Assembly: GCA_024707075.1 (NCBI GenBank) | Contig: JANQAK010000001.1 | Span: 580,001-644,000, forward strand | Source of the DNA: Afipia sp. | Lineage (GTDB): Bacteria > Pseudomonadota > Alphaproteobacteria > Rhizobiales > Xanthobacteraceae | DNA: 64,000 nucleotides | Reading direction: 5' to 3' | In this document: positions 40,111 through 49,249 of the stretch, one piece after another | Numbering within the stretch: position 1 is the stretch's first letter | How the letters are laid out: each line of letters opens with the position of its first letter | The notes under the pieces: model-generated | What the model saw: only the letters and a program-made list of their open reading frames with translations | What the model was told of the DNA's origin: nothing | Database searches by the model: none | Translations under genes and position numbers: made by a program

Positions 40111-41320
40111 CCGGCTTGGTCACGAATGCGTCGGCGCCTGCGGCACGCGACGCCTGTTCGTCTTCAACGCGGCCCGACACGCCGATAATGGCGATGCGCC
40201 CATGCGTTCCTTCAAGTGCGCGGATGCGCCGGATCGCCTCGACGCCGTCGATGCCCGGCAACACCATGTCCATCAGCACCGCGTCGAAATCGCCTTGCGC
40301 GATCCGCTCAGGGGCGGCCTCCCCGCGCCCGATGAAGTCCGCCTGATGGCCGAGTTCGGTCAGGATGGCATTGAGTACAACGCGGCCGAACGGATTGTCC
40401 TCAATGCTCAGGATGCGAAGGCCCTGCGGAAACTCCAGCGCCATATCCGATGCCGGCGCTTCGCTCTTCAACTCCTTGGCCCGCTTGAGCGCAACGGTCA
40501 GCGTGAAGGTCATGCCGCCGCCGCGCTGCTGTGACGCTGTGATGTCGCCGCCCATGGCGCGGGCCAACTGCTTGACCGACGACAACCCGAGACCCGCGCC
40601 GCCAAAGCGCGCGGCGATGCTAACATTGGCCTGCGAGAACGGCTTGAACAGCCGCTTGATCTCCGCAAGCGTGAGACCGATGCCGCTGTCGGACACCGCG
40701 AACACAACACTGAGCTTCCCGCCAGTGCCTGACACGGCGGAAACGTTCAGAGCGACCTTGCCCTGCGGCGTGAACTTGACGGCATTGTCGATCAGGTTTT
40801 CCAGCGCGGCCCGCAGACGAACCGGATCGCCGATCACGAAGCCCGGCAGTTTCGCGGCGATCTCGACCTGCGACTGCAACCCCTTGGCGGCAGCACGGCC
40901 CGCCAGCGAATCCCCGATCGCCAGCGCCAACGTCCGCAGATCGAAAAAATCCTGACGTACCGAGAGCCCGGCATTGCCGCTGCGCGCGGCATCGACGAAC
41001 AGCGTAGCAAGCGCCGCCAGATGCTCCGCGCCGACCTTGATCGTGTCCACCCAGCGCCGTTCACGTTCGCCGAGTTCGGATGTCGCGAGCAGCGAACTGA
41101 TCGCCAGAATGCCGGTCAGCGGCGTGCGGACCTCATGGGCAAAGGCCGCCAGCGCCGCCTCAACGATTCGGGCCTCGGACGGCGCACGCCGCGCCCGGGA
41201 CTTCCGGTCCGCCGGCTTGACAGCTTTCTTTTTCGGCGCGCGTTTCTTTGGCGCAGCCGGCTTCGCCGCACGCTTGGCGCGCGTCTTCAGGCTACGTTTT
41301 GCGGGCGATTTCGCCGCCAT
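40049..41320 (-). CDS. Hybrid sensor histidine kinase/response regulator
   Basis: 423 residues: a Lys/Ala/Arg-rich N-terminus (MAAKSPAKRS... KKRAPKKKAVKPADRK), HisKA with AFAHEVRTPLTGILA, HATPase_c (LENLIDNAVKF, VSDSGIGL, FGGAGLGLSSVKQLARAMGG), and a receiver with phospho-Asp in VLMDMVLPGIDGVEAI and Lys in AFVTKP. No membrane segment or input domain, so it is cytoplasmic; the basic tail could bind DNA or membrane. ATG 41320 is the sensible start; the frame continues upstream into a palindromic repeat. Partner unknown. Confidence 0.9.
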   Translation of the reverse strand: MAAKSPAKRSLKTRAKRAAKPAAPKKRAPKKKAVKPADRKSRARRAPSEARIVEAALAAFAHEVRTPLTGILAISSLLATSELGERERRWVDTIKVGAEHLAALATLFVDAARSGNAGLSVRQDFFDLRTLALAIGDSLAGRAAAKGLQSQVEIAAKLPGFVIGDPVRLRAALENLIDNAVKFTPQGKVALNVSAVSGTGGKLSVVFAVSDSGIGLTLAEIKRLFKPFSQANVSIAARFGGAGLGLSSVKQLARAMGGDITASQQRGGGMTFTLTVALKRAKELKSEAPASDMALEFPQGLRILSIEDNPFGRVVLNAILTELGHQADFIGRGEAAPERIAQGDFDAVLMDMVLPGIDGVEAIRRIRALEGTHGRIAIIGVSGRVEDEQASRAAGADAFVTKPVSPRALATALLEATERSRAP

Positions 41321-41336
41321 GATTCCCCAACCCATC

Positions 41337-41499
41337 CAGTGTGGTGGTTCGCAAGTCCGCATTGTTTTTGCAGCACGTTCTTTTGCGGACTTGCGAACCA
41401 AAACCACACTGAAGTTATAAATTTCCAGTGTCCTTTTGAATCCGAAGTTCGCTCCGGAGCGTGCTGCAAAAGGAGGCGAACTTCGGATTCAGGACACTG
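41337..41499 (-). repeat. Bipartite palindromic element, copy 4 (A-linker-B on minus strand)
   Basis: Hairpin B-type 41337-41411 (CAGTGTGGTGGTTCGCAAGT with ACTTGCGAACCAAAACCACACTG; the most divergent B), linker 41412-41425 AAGTTATAAATTTC, hairpin A 41426-41499 (CAGTGTCCTTTTGAATCCGA with TTCGGATTCAGGACACTG). It lies between the divergent-side start of the sensor kinase gene and the end of gluQ. Confidence 0.88.
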
Positions 41500-41548
41500 G
41501 CGTTCGACATTGGCATGTCGGAGGCTGCCGAGTCACGCCGCCACAGGT

Positions 41549-42427
41549 TTAGGCTGGGTTAATACCAACAAGGCGGCGCACGTCCGCTGGTGTCGCCCCG
41601 CCGGCCCGCAGCTCCCGGAGTGCGGTGGATTGCGTCGATTTCGACAGTTTCCGCCCTGTCTCGTCCAGCACCAGGGCATGATGGCGATAAAGGGGCTGAG
41701 GCAAGCCGAGCAGGGTCTGAAGCAGGCGGTGCACGCCGGTCGCCCAGAACAGGTCCTGTCCGCGCACCACATGGGTCACGCCCTGCAAGGCGTCGTCGAC
41801 CACCACCGAGAGGTGGTAGCTCGTCGGGGTGTCCTTGCGGGCGAGAATGACATCGCCCCATTGGTCCGGCCGCGCCGGCACTTCGCCGGTCTCGCCATGC
41901 GGACCCATACCCAATTCCGTCCACGACAACGGGCCGGCGCGCGCGATGGCTGCGTCCATATCAAGCCGCAAGGCATAAGGCGCGCCTGCGCGCTCTTTCC
42001 GGTCGCGCTCATGATCCGGCAATATCCTACCGGTCCCCGGATAAAGCGGCGCGCCATCGGGGTCGCGCGGCCACGCGCCCGCCCGGTCCTTCTCCTCCAC
42101 CAGCCGGGCGATCTCCGCGCGGCTTTCGAATGCCGGATAGAGCAGGCCGTCGCGCGTCAGGCGTTCGACCGCCTCGCTGTAGAGCGCAAGATGGTCAGAC
42201 TGCCGCCGCACCTGCTGTTCCCAAACGATGCCGAGCCATGCGAGGTCGTCATAAATCGCCTGTTCGTATTCCGGCCGGCAGCGGGTCGCATCGATGTCCT
42301 CGATGCGCAGCAGCAATCGTCCGCCGCTCTGCCGCGCCAGATCGAAATTCAGCAACGCCGAACGTGCGTGACCGAGATGGAGAAATCCATTCGGGCTCGG
42401 AGCAAATCGGAAAACGGGTGGCGGCAT
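41549..42427 (-). CDS. gluQ: tRNA glutamyl-Q(34) synthetase GluQRS
   Basis: Glutamylates queuosine at the wobble base of tRNA-Asp. 292 residues with the truncated GluRS catalytic core: FRFAPSPNGFLHLGHARSAL (HIGH-type), LLLRIEDIDATRCRPEYE, RGQDLFWATGVHRLLQTLLG and KLSKS, and no anticodon-binding domain. The E. coli enzyme binds zinc with Cys residues after the HIGH region; here the corresponding stretch is YPAFESRAEIARL with no Cys, so this copy belongs to a zinc-free variant. Confidence 0.93.
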   Translation of the reverse strand: MPPPVFRFAPSPNGFLHLGHARSALLNFDLARQSGGRLLLRIEDIDATRCRPEYEQAIYDDLAWLGIVWEQQVRRQSDHLALYSEAVERLTRDGLLYPAFESRAEIARLVEEKDRAGAWPRDPDGAPLYPGTGRILPDHERDRKERAGAPYALRLDMDAAIARAGPLSWTELGMGPHGETGEVPARPDQWGDVILARKDTPTSYHLSVVVDDALQGVTHVVRGQDLFWATGVHRLLQTLLGLPQPLYRHHALVLDETGRKLSKSTQSTALRELRAGGATPADVRRLVGINPA

Positions 42428-42499
42428 GGTTCAAACTTATCTGATGCACTGCGATGGCATTTGCACCCACGTCCTTTTCCCTTCATGCTTGTTAATTCG

Positions 42500-43297
42500 A
42501 TGACAGTCCATCTCAACACGCAAGCCGACCTCGAAGACGCGATCAACGCGCTGGTCCGGTTCGATCCCCGGCTTGGACCTGTGCTCGAGGTCGCCGGCAT
42601 GCCGGCCCTGCGGCGGCGCGAACCCGGCTTCGCGGGTCTCGCGGCGATCGTCTGCGGACAGCAGCTCTCGACGAAAGCCGCCGCGGCGATCTGGGGGCGC
42701 GTCAGCACGTCGTTCAATCCGTTTCATCACGATGCGCTGAGAAATGCGCGCGCGGACCGGCTGGGGCGCCTCGGCCTGTCGGCGGCGAAAATCAAGACGC
42801 TGAAATTCATCGCCCGCGAACTGAGCGCGGAGCGCATCAATCTCGACGTGCTCGCGGAAGAAGATGCGGACGTGGCGCACGCGACGCTGACCAAGCTGCA
42901 CGGCATCGGGCCGTGGACAGCCGATATTTATCTGTTGTTCTGCCTCGGCCACGGCGATGCATGGCCGGCGGGCGATCTCGCCGTGCAGGAGGCGATGCGG
43001 ATCGGCCTCGGGCTGAAGACGCGGCCGACGGTGAAAGAGATGCATCCGCTCGCGGAACCATGGCGGCCGTTTCGCGGCGCCGCCGCGCATCTGTGGTGGT
43101 CGTACTATCACGCCGTGAAGAAACGCGATGGCGTGATCGCGGGAACCGACAAGAAGGCAATCAAGCCACCGAAGCCGGAATCCGTTTCAAACGCCAAACC
43201 CGTTTCAAACAAATCCCGCGTCGCAAAAGCGTCAGCAAAGCCGGTGAAGACTGCGCGTCGAAGGAAAGCGGCAGCAAAAGCGGGAGCGCGGAAATGA
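42500..43297 (+). CDS. HhH-GPD DNA-3-methyladenine glycosylase (AlkA-like)
   Basis: 265 residues from ATG 42500 (an ATG five codons earlier is possible). HhH-GPD core: AIVCGQQLSTKAAAAIWGRV, LGLSAAKIKTLKFIA, hairpin LHGIGPWTADIYLLF and catalytic Asp in AWPAGDLAVQEA. C-terminal Lys/Ala-rich tail. Removes alkylated bases. A continuous frame extends far upstream antisense to gluQ, but it has no AlkA-like content and is rejected as a start. The stop overlaps the next ATG (ATGA). Confidence 0.92.
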   Translation: MTVHLNTQADLEDAINALVRFDPRLGPVLEVAGMPALRRREPGFAGLAAIVCGQQLSTKAAAAIWGRVSTSFNPFHHDALRNARADRLGRLGLSAAKIKTLKFIARELSAERINLDVLAEEDADVAHATLTKLHGIGPWTADIYLLFCLGHGDAWPAGDLAVQEAMRIGLGLKTRPTVKEMHPLAEPWRPFRGAAAHLWWSYYHAVKKRDGVIAGTDKKAIKPPKPESVSNAKPVSNKSRVAKASAKPVKTARRRKAAAKAGARK

Positions 43298-44385
43298 CAT
43301 CATCGACTCAGTTCGTCGTGGATCGCAACGATCTTGCGACATGCAAGGTGATCGAAACACCACTGCCCGGCGTGATGCAACTGCCGGACGATGGCCTGCT
43401 GGTGAAGGTCGATCGCTTCGCATTCACCGCCAACAACATCACCTACGCGATGCTCGGCGACCAGTTGAAGTACTGGGATCTGTTTCCCGCGCCGGAAGGG
43501 TTCGGCAACATCCCGGTCTGGGGATTTGGCAAAGTCCTGGAATCGCGCCATCCGGACATCGCCAGAGGCGAAGTATTGTTCGGCTATCTTCCGATGGCGA
43601 CCCATCTTGTGATCGAGGCCGCTGATGTGAAGAGGACAGGATTTCGCGATGCCGCCGCCCACCGGCAGGGCGTTTCGCCCGTCTATAACGCCTATGCGCG
43701 CGTGACCGGCGATCCGGCCTTTGAGGGCCGCGAGGGCGACTATCAGGCGCTGCTGCGTCCGCTGTTCATGCTGTCGTTCCTGGTGGACGACTTCCTCGCC
43801 GACAAGAATTTCTTCGGCGCGCAAAGCGTGATCCTCTCCAGCGCGTCGAGCAAGACGGCATTCGGCCTCGCGTGGCTGCTGCATACCCATCGCAAGCCGG
43901 TGCGCGTGATCGGTCTGACCTCCGCCGCGAATGTGGACTTCGTCGCATCGCTCGGCTTCTACGACGAGATCGTGACTTACGACAGGATCGAATCGATGCC
44001 GGGCCAGCCGGTCGCCTTCGTCGATATGGCGGGCAATCCCGATCTGCGAGCCCGGCTGCACCGGCACTTCGGCGAGCAGATGGTCTACAGCGGCCGGGTC
44101 GGCCTGACCCATCAGGACGCAGCCCCCGATGACGACAGCCTACCCGGCGCCAGACCGACCTGGTTCTTCGCGCCCGACCAGATCCGCAAGCGCGCCAAGG
44201 AATGGGGACCAGGAGGGATCGACCAGCGATTCGGCGCGGTCTGGTCCGGCTTCACGGCGGCGATGGGACCGAAGCTCGAGATTGTGGAAAGCCGGGGTTC
44301 CGACGCGGTTCAGCGCATCTATCTGGACACCCTGAAAGGCCGCGTGAAACCGGCGCAGGCGCATATGCTGTCGATGGCCGACTGA
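43294..44385 (+). CDS. DUF2855 family protein (MDR-like)
   Basis: 363 residues overlapping the glycosylase stop by 4 nt. Looks like a divergent quinone-oxidoreductase relative: VDRFAFTANNITYAMLGD, WGFGKVLESRHPDI, GYLPMATHLVI, VILSSASSKTAFGLAWLL (nucleotide-binding strand) and VYSGRVGLTH. No zinc ligands. DUF2855 proteins have no assigned substrate. Coupling to a glycosylase gene is noted without functional inference. Confidence 0.9.
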   Translation: MTSSTQFVVDRNDLATCKVIETPLPGVMQLPDDGLLVKVDRFAFTANNITYAMLGDQLKYWDLFPAPEGFGNIPVWGFGKVLESRHPDIARGEVLFGYLPMATHLVIEAADVKRTGFRDAAAHRQGVSPVYNAYARVTGDPAFEGREGDYQALLRPLFMLSFLVDDFLADKNFFGAQSVILSSASSKTAFGLAWLLHTHRKPVRVIGLTSAANVDFVASLGFYDEIVTYDRIESMPGQPVAFVDMAGNPDLRARLHRHFGEQMVYSGRVGLTHQDAAPDDDSLPGARPTWFFAPDQIRKRAKEWGPGGIDQRFGAVWSGFTAAMGPKLEIVESRGSDAVQRIYLDTLKGRVKPAQAHMLSMAD

Positions 44386-44503
44386 GCGGGAACAGTCACC
44401 GGAGGGTGAGCGGAAACGCTCTTCACAATCCCGTCACGCTGCCTGTAGTATGTCATCCCAAGCTGCTTCGCAGCCAATTGGGGTTTGGGGCCAGGAGCGT
44501 TAC

Positions 44504-45061
44504 TTGAACGCACATGTGTCGCAAGGCGGTTGGCCGGTGCTGGTGTTGAACGCGGATTTCCGGCCGCTGAGTTACTATCCGTTGTCGCTCTGGTCCTGGC
44601 AGGATGCTGTCAAGGCCGTGTTCCTCGACCGCGTCAATATTGTTGCGAACTACGATCACGCAGTTCACAGCCCGACCTTCGAGATGCAACTGCCGAGCGT
44701 GGTCTCGCTCAAGTCGTTCGTGAAGCCGACGACGCATCCCGCCTTCACCCGGTTCAATGTCTTCCTGCGCGACCGTTTCACCTGCCAGTACTGCACCTCG
44801 CAGGACGATCTGACCTTCGACCACATCATTCCGCGCTCGCGCGGCGGCCAGACCACATGGGAAAACGTCGTCGCCGCGTGCTCGCCCTGCAACCTGCGCA
44901 AGGGCAACATGACGATGGCGCAGGCACGGATGCATCCGCGCCAGATGCCGTTCGCCCCGACGGTGCACCAGCTTCATCGCAACGGCCGGCTGTTCCCGCC
45001 GAACTACCTGCACGAGAGCTGGCTCGACTATCTCTACTGGGACACCGAACTCGATCCGTAG
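44504..45061 (+). CDS. HNH endonuclease domain protein
   Basis: 185 residues from TTG 44504 (AGGAG at 44493-44497). N-terminal GWPVLVLNADFRPLSYYPLSLWSWQDA, then the HNH module: CQYCTSQDDLTFDHIIPRSRGG and VVAACSPCNLRKGN with two CxxC pairs for zinc and the His-Asn-His set. This highly conserved stand-alone HNH protein is common in alphaproteobacteria and is not phage-specific. The longer frame from 44450 has no supporting ribosome-binding site. Confidence 0.9.
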   Translation: MNAHVSQGGWPVLVLNADFRPLSYYPLSLWSWQDAVKAVFLDRVNIVANYDHAVHSPTFEMQLPSVVSLKSFVKPTTHPAFTRFNVFLRDRFTCQYCTSQDDLTFDHIIPRSRGGQTTWENVVAACSPCNLRKGNMTMAQARMHPRQMPFAPTVHQLHRNGRLFPPNYLHESWLDYLYWDTELDP

Positions 45062-45209
45062 TGTTTCGGTTGTTCCGGCTGGTGTCGCGGGACTCATAAG
45101 AGTGTCAAAGGACACATATGAGTGTTACAGATCAGGGGTCTTCTATGCCCCGCTTTCGCGAGCGTCATACAATCCTGAGTTGAATATATCGTGAGAAACG
45201 ACGTAATAT

Positions 45210-45425
45210 CAATAGGATGATCCGACGATAGCCATAACGCCCATACCGAGACGCCAGCGACATAATCGCTCTCGGCAGAGCATCTTCATCGGCTCGAACA
45301 ATAGTGGTGTATCGTCGCGTTCCGCGGGGCTGGTCGACGATCCGGCAGGCGTGGCGTTCGGACAAACCATACTTCGCCCGAATGCTTTCAACAGCCTGCC
45401 GGCACCGCTCAGGGCTTACAAGTTC
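45210..45425 (-). mobile_element. IS3-family orfB transposase N-terminal fragment
   Basis: Minus strand encodes ERCRQAVESIRAKYGLSERH, ACRIVDQPRGTRRY and LASRYGRYGYRRI, the N-terminal HTH_21-type segment of IS3-family OrfB. Homology stops near 45220 and the DDE domain is absent. Marks the left side of the accessory patch. Confidence 0.75.
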
Positions 45426-45494
45426 CCGAGGCTACATCCTTGGGCACCTGTTTCTCTAGCGACAGATCCGGCAACCAAGCGCTTGAGACTGATC

Positions 45495-45578
45495 TGCCCC
45501 CTTTGAAGTGGTCCTACCTGAAGTATGATTTTCGGATGGAGGATGAGATCGATGGCGAGGAAGAGGCATACGGCTGAA
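45495..45578 (+). mobile_element. IS3-family left end and orfA start remnant
   Basis: TGATCTGCCCCCTTTGAAGT (about 45489-45508) resembles an IS end, followed by ATG GCG AGG AAG AGG CAT ACG GCT GAA GAG at 45552, i.e. MARKRHTAEE, the usual OrfA N-terminus. The frame then runs into an SDR tail, so the element is cut within a dozen codons. Opposite orientation to the orfB fragment. Confidence 0.6.
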
Positions 45579-45752
45579 GAGAGCCTCCAGGCAAACGATA
45601 AGTTCATGGACAACGCTATTCCGCGCATACCGATGCGGAGGTTTGCAAAGCCCCGCGATTTCGGCGGCATTTCCGTTTACCTTATGAGTGCGGCATCCTC
45701 CTATCATACTGCGGATTGCATCGTGATCGATGGTGGATACTGCGCGTTCTGA
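45579..45752 (+). pseudogene. SDR family oxidoreductase, C-terminal fragment
   Basis: In frame with the IS orfA stub: FMDNAIPRIPMRRFAKPRDF, GGISVYLMSAASSYHTADC and IVIDGGY, the C-terminal 55 residues of a classical SDR. The cofactor and catalytic parts are missing, so it cannot be functional. No matching N-terminal part is visible in the window. Confidence 0.75.
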
Positions 45753-45919
45753 ATCTGCAGCCGCCGGCACACGTTATGTGCCGTTTGAAGCTGGCAATTA
45801 GCGCTCAAGTGCAAGCAGTGCAGGATCCTATGATGATTTCGTGCGTTCAATTCGCCCCAAAGCAAAAGCTCTAGAAAAGCCACCAGCAATTAGCCAGTGG
45901 GACCGGTTGCGGGAGGATC

Positions 45920-46816
45920 TTAGGTCTGCTGGTTAAATCGTCGAATCTCTGCCCGAGCTTCGTCGCCCTCGGGTATTGGCCGCCCACTATCTCGCCATTC
46001 AATAGCCGCCTTGAAACCGTGATGCTGTGCGTACCGTCGGAACCACATCCCTTCTGGATTATGGCGAGTAATACCGTCGAAGATTGTTGCGAGGGACTGA
46101 GTTTGTTCAAGGCCCATCGTCAGCATCACCTGATTTACCACCATTTTGTGCATAGCGAGATGCCCACGTGGGACACCGGCGATGCGCTGCGCCAATCGCA
46201 TTGTCGCATCCTCAAGCTCAGCCGCCGGAACGGCCTCGTTGGCCAGCCCCCACTCTGCTGCTTTGCGCCCATCAATCATGTTTCCTGTAAACATCATCTG
46301 TTTCGCACGCGTTGGCCCAAGCTTAAACGTCCACATGGCCGTCGTAGGACAACCCCAAACGCGGGTGGGCATATATCCAATTCGCGCATCTTCAGCCATC
46401 ACGATTAGGTCGCAGCAAAGAGCTATGTCACTGCCACCAGCGACGGCAGCACCATGGATTTTTGCGATAGTTGGTTTAGAACAGCGCCAAAGGCTCATGA
46501 AATCTTCGGTGTTTTGTTTCATCATCGCGTAATCGACCATCGGATCCCACGGGTCTTTCTCCTGTCCGCAGGGATGATCGACACTTTGCTCGGCGTATGT
46601 CATCAGATCATATCCGCCGCAGAAACCTTTTCCCGCCCCTTCAATAATAATGACGTGAATCTCGTCATTCTTCTGAGCCCATTCGACAGCGGCTCGAATT
46701 TCGCCCGGCATTTCGTCGTTAATGGCGTTGAAACGGTCGGGTCGGTCAAGGACCAGCCTTGCGATACTCGAGACCGCTGGATCCTGATTAATCTTCAGCG
46801 TCGAAAACTCGGGCAT
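45920..46816 (-). CDS. Enoyl-CoA hydratase/isomerase family protein
   Basis: 298 residues, ATG 46816 with AGGAG 7 nt upstream. Crotonase fold: [19 protein letters not shown], oxyanion-hole segments [12 protein letters not shown] and [18 protein letters not shown], and [25 protein letters not shown]. The usual second catalytic Glu position (after [12 protein letters not shown]) is not an obvious Glu, so the reaction is uncertain. Codon use and GC are clearly less biased than in neighbouring genes. Divergent from tetR across a 49-bp palindrome. Confidence 0.92.
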   Translation of the reverse strand: MPEFSTLKINQDPAVSSIARLVLDRPDRFNAINDEMPGEIRAAVEWAQKNDEIHVIIIEGAGKGFCGGYDLMTYAEQSVDHPCGQEKDPWDPMVDYAMMKQNTEDFMSLWRCSKPTIAKIHGAAVAGGSDIALCCDLIVMAEDARIGYMPTRVWGCPTTAMWTFKLGPTRAKQMMFTGNMIDGRKAAEWGLANEAVPAAELEDATMRLAQRIAGVPRGHLAMHKMVVNQVMLTMGLEQTQSLATIFDGITRHNPEGMWFRRYAQHHGFKAAIEWRDSGRPIPEGDEARAEIRRFNQQT

Positions 46817-46836
46817 TTGTGCGCTCCTTGAATTAT

Positions 46837-46885
46837 CAGTCAGCTTTGACGGTAGCAACTATTGTGCTACAGTCAATACTGACTG
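46837..46885. promoter_or_regulatory. 49-bp palindromic operator with overlapping divergent promoters
   Basis: Near-perfect palindrome centred at 46861: CAGTCAG-N2-TTGAC-N-GTAGCA on the left mirrors TGCTAC-N-GTCAA-N2-CTGACTG on the right. Each arm contains a TTGAC -35 box; paired with TACAGT (plus) and TACCGT (minus) at 16-nt spacing they form face-to-face promoters for tetR and the enoyl-CoA hydratase. The natural binding site for the TetR protein encoded next to it. Confidence 0.82.
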
Positions 46886-46896
46886 TTGAGGGCGTC

Positions 46897-47522
46897 ATGA
46901 AAACCGCACGTACAAAATCGGCTGCAGCAGAGTTGGGAGCGTCCACGCGCAAGAAATTGCTGGACGTCGCGGTCGACTGCTTAATCGAGTTAGGTGTCGC
47001 CGGGACGACTACCTTGGCCGTTCAGCACAAAGCAGGGGTAAGCAGAGGCGCGCTACTACATCATTTTCCAAATCACGCTACGCTATTGGCAGCGGCGGTA
47101 GCAGCGATTGTTGAGCGAAACGAGCAAGCGATTGCAGATTCTCTCGAACATTTTCATGGCGCAGGAGATTCGCTTGAGGCTGCAGTTAAGGCCCTTGCAT
47201 TCTCGGCGCGCCAACCCGCCTATCTCGCCGAACTGGAACTGTGGGCGGTTTCGCGAACGAATAAAGCTCTCCGAAGCGCGCTAATCGCGGCTGAGAGAAA
47301 CGCACGTAGAGATATCGAACGCGTCTATTCCAAGCTCTTCGAGGAGTGGGCCGGATCAGAGGCATTCGAAGAGATCGTGCTACTTACCCAAACTTTTATT
47401 AGCGGCTTAGCAATCTCGGAGAACGTCAGAAGCTCGCCGAAGAACCGCGAGCGCTCAATAGCTGCGTGGTCGAAAGCAATCCGCTTTTTGCTGGAAGGCA
47501 GACTTAATAAAAAGTCACATAA
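46897..47522 (+). CDS. TetR family transcriptional regulator
   Basis: About 208 residues: STRKKLLDVAVDCLIELGVAGTTTLAVQHKAGVSRGALLHHFPNH is the TetR HTH (residues 17-62, split here by description), followed by an all-helical ligand domain. As given, the frame has no stop and runs into the ligase gene; adding one A to the run of five A at 47509-47513 gives NKKVT and a TAA at 47520-47522, directly before the ligase SD. I take this as the true end. Likely autorepressor acting on 46837-46885 in response to an acyl-CoA or aromatic acid. Confidence 0.85.
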
Positions 47523-47544
47523 CACTGTAAGGGAGAACATCGTG

Positions 47545-49166
47545 ATGGATCGGCAGCTCCGCGAGTCCTATTGGGAAGCAGACAAGACACGCGCCGTTTT
47601 AGATATCAGTATCGGCGAAGCTCTTGCTACGACCGCCCACTCGGCACCAGATCAGATGGCCATCATCGAGGTTGTCAAGAAGCGATGCCTTCGCCCGTTG
47701 GGGCCAAGACGACGAGTCGCACTTGGAAGTACGCAGAGTTGTATGCTGACGCTCGCCGCTGCGCGAGCTGGCTACTGGGTCGTTTTGCTCAGGGTGACCA
47801 CATTTGTATATGGGCGCCGAATGTGCCGGAATGGGTGGTATTGCAGTATGGATGCGCACTGGCTGGCATGACGGTGGTAACCGCAAATCCCGCGCTGAAA
47901 TCATCAGAGCTCACATTCGTGGTTCAACAATCGCGTTCTGTTGCACTGTTCCATCTGGACAGCTTCCGCGACGTGGATATGGGTGCCGTTGCACGCGAGG
48001 TAGTCGGTGACACCATAGCTCGCTACAGCTTTCAAGGTTGGCTCGACGAGATACGCGCGACAACCGAGATCGAACTTCCCTCGGTCGATCCACGATCTTC
48101 GGCGCAAATTCAATACACGTCTGGTACCACTGGCGTGCCGAAAGGCGCCCTTCTGCGCCACTCCGCGCTGGTCACCAATGCAAGCTATGTAGCTGCGAGA
48201 GCAGGCCTCGATTCGAGCGTTCTCGTAAGCCCTATGCCTCTCTTCCATACTGCTGGATCGGTAATGAGCGTTCTCGGGTGCGTGACCACGCACTCGACGT
48301 TGGTATTGCCCCTCCTCTTCGAACCCTCCACAATTCTTGCAGCAATCGAAAAGTATAAAGGGGAGGTCCTTTTTGGCGTTCCCACGATGCTGCTTGCGCT
48401 AATCGAGAAGCTGAAGAGTGAGCCGCACAACATCTCGTCACTTCGCACTTCGCTATCCGGAGGAGCTCCGGTTTCTCCTGAATTGCACCGCAGAGTTCGT
48501 GAAAGTTTCGGCACCCCCTTGCTGACCGTCTATGGGCAAACTGAGCTCAGTCCAATTGTCTCACAAACGGGACTGAATGACCCTGAAGACAAATGTATCA
48601 ATACGACCGGGCTGCCTCTTTGGAATGTCGAAATCCGCATCGCGCATCCTGGAACATTCGAGGTGCTCCCAGCAGAACAAGAGGGCGAGATCCAAGCACG
48701 CGGATATCAAACGATGATCGAGTATTTCGCAGATCCGGATACCACCCGAAAGACAATTACCGATGACGGCTGGCTTCGAACCGGCGATCTTGGCACAATG
48801 GACCCTCAGGGGTACATAAGCGTGACTGGCCGCCTCAAAGATATGATTATCCGAGGTGGGGAGAATATATATCCCGCCGAGGTCGAAGCATGTCTTATGC
48901 GGCATCCTGCTGTCGCAGAAGTTGTTGTCTTTGGAGCTCCAGATCAAAAATGGGGAGAAATCGTCGCCGCGGCGGTAAGACTGTCAAAAGGCGCCAACGC
49001 AAACACCGAAATATTGATCGCGCATTGTCGAGAGACAATCGCTCCACATAAGGCCCCTACTCTTTGGCTTCTGTGCGATGATTTTCCACTCACCGCATCC
49101 GGAAAGGTACAAAAATTCCGGCTTCGGGACGCGCTATTGGAAGGCTCATTGCAACGATTTAACTAG
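47545..49166 (+). pseudogene. Acyl-CoA synthetase (AMP-binding), frameshifted
   Basis: ANL-superfamily ligase, start ATG 47545 with GGGAG 9 nt upstream. The first ~45 codons (MDRQLRESYWEADKTRAVLD) are in the tetR frame; one missing A near 47677-47680 moves to the frame ending at 49166. Motifs: A3 QYTSGTTGVPKGALL, YGQTELSP, A7/A8 GWLRTGDLGTMDPQGYISVTGRLKDMI, GGENIYPAEVE and the catalytic Lys in TASGKVQKFRL. About 540 residues. Atypical, lower-GC codon use like its two neighbours. Probably activates a fatty or aryl acid for the adjacent hydratase. Confidence 0.88.
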
Positions 49167-49249
49167 GCTCGCAACCAAGCGCGTCGCGGTTATATTCTCG
49201 AAGCGCGTTTTCCGCCGCGTTCTTTGGTGGCGCTGGAGATGAAGGCTGC

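Noticed and set aside
16591-41499. CRISPR array
   Set aside because: The palindromic elements are few, paired and dispersed, without regular spacers; no cas genes are present.
41021-42499. Upstream extension of the AlkA-like gene across gluQ
   Set aside because: The extension is antisense to a clear GluQRS gene and crosses the palindromic element; glycosylase homology begins only at about 42500.
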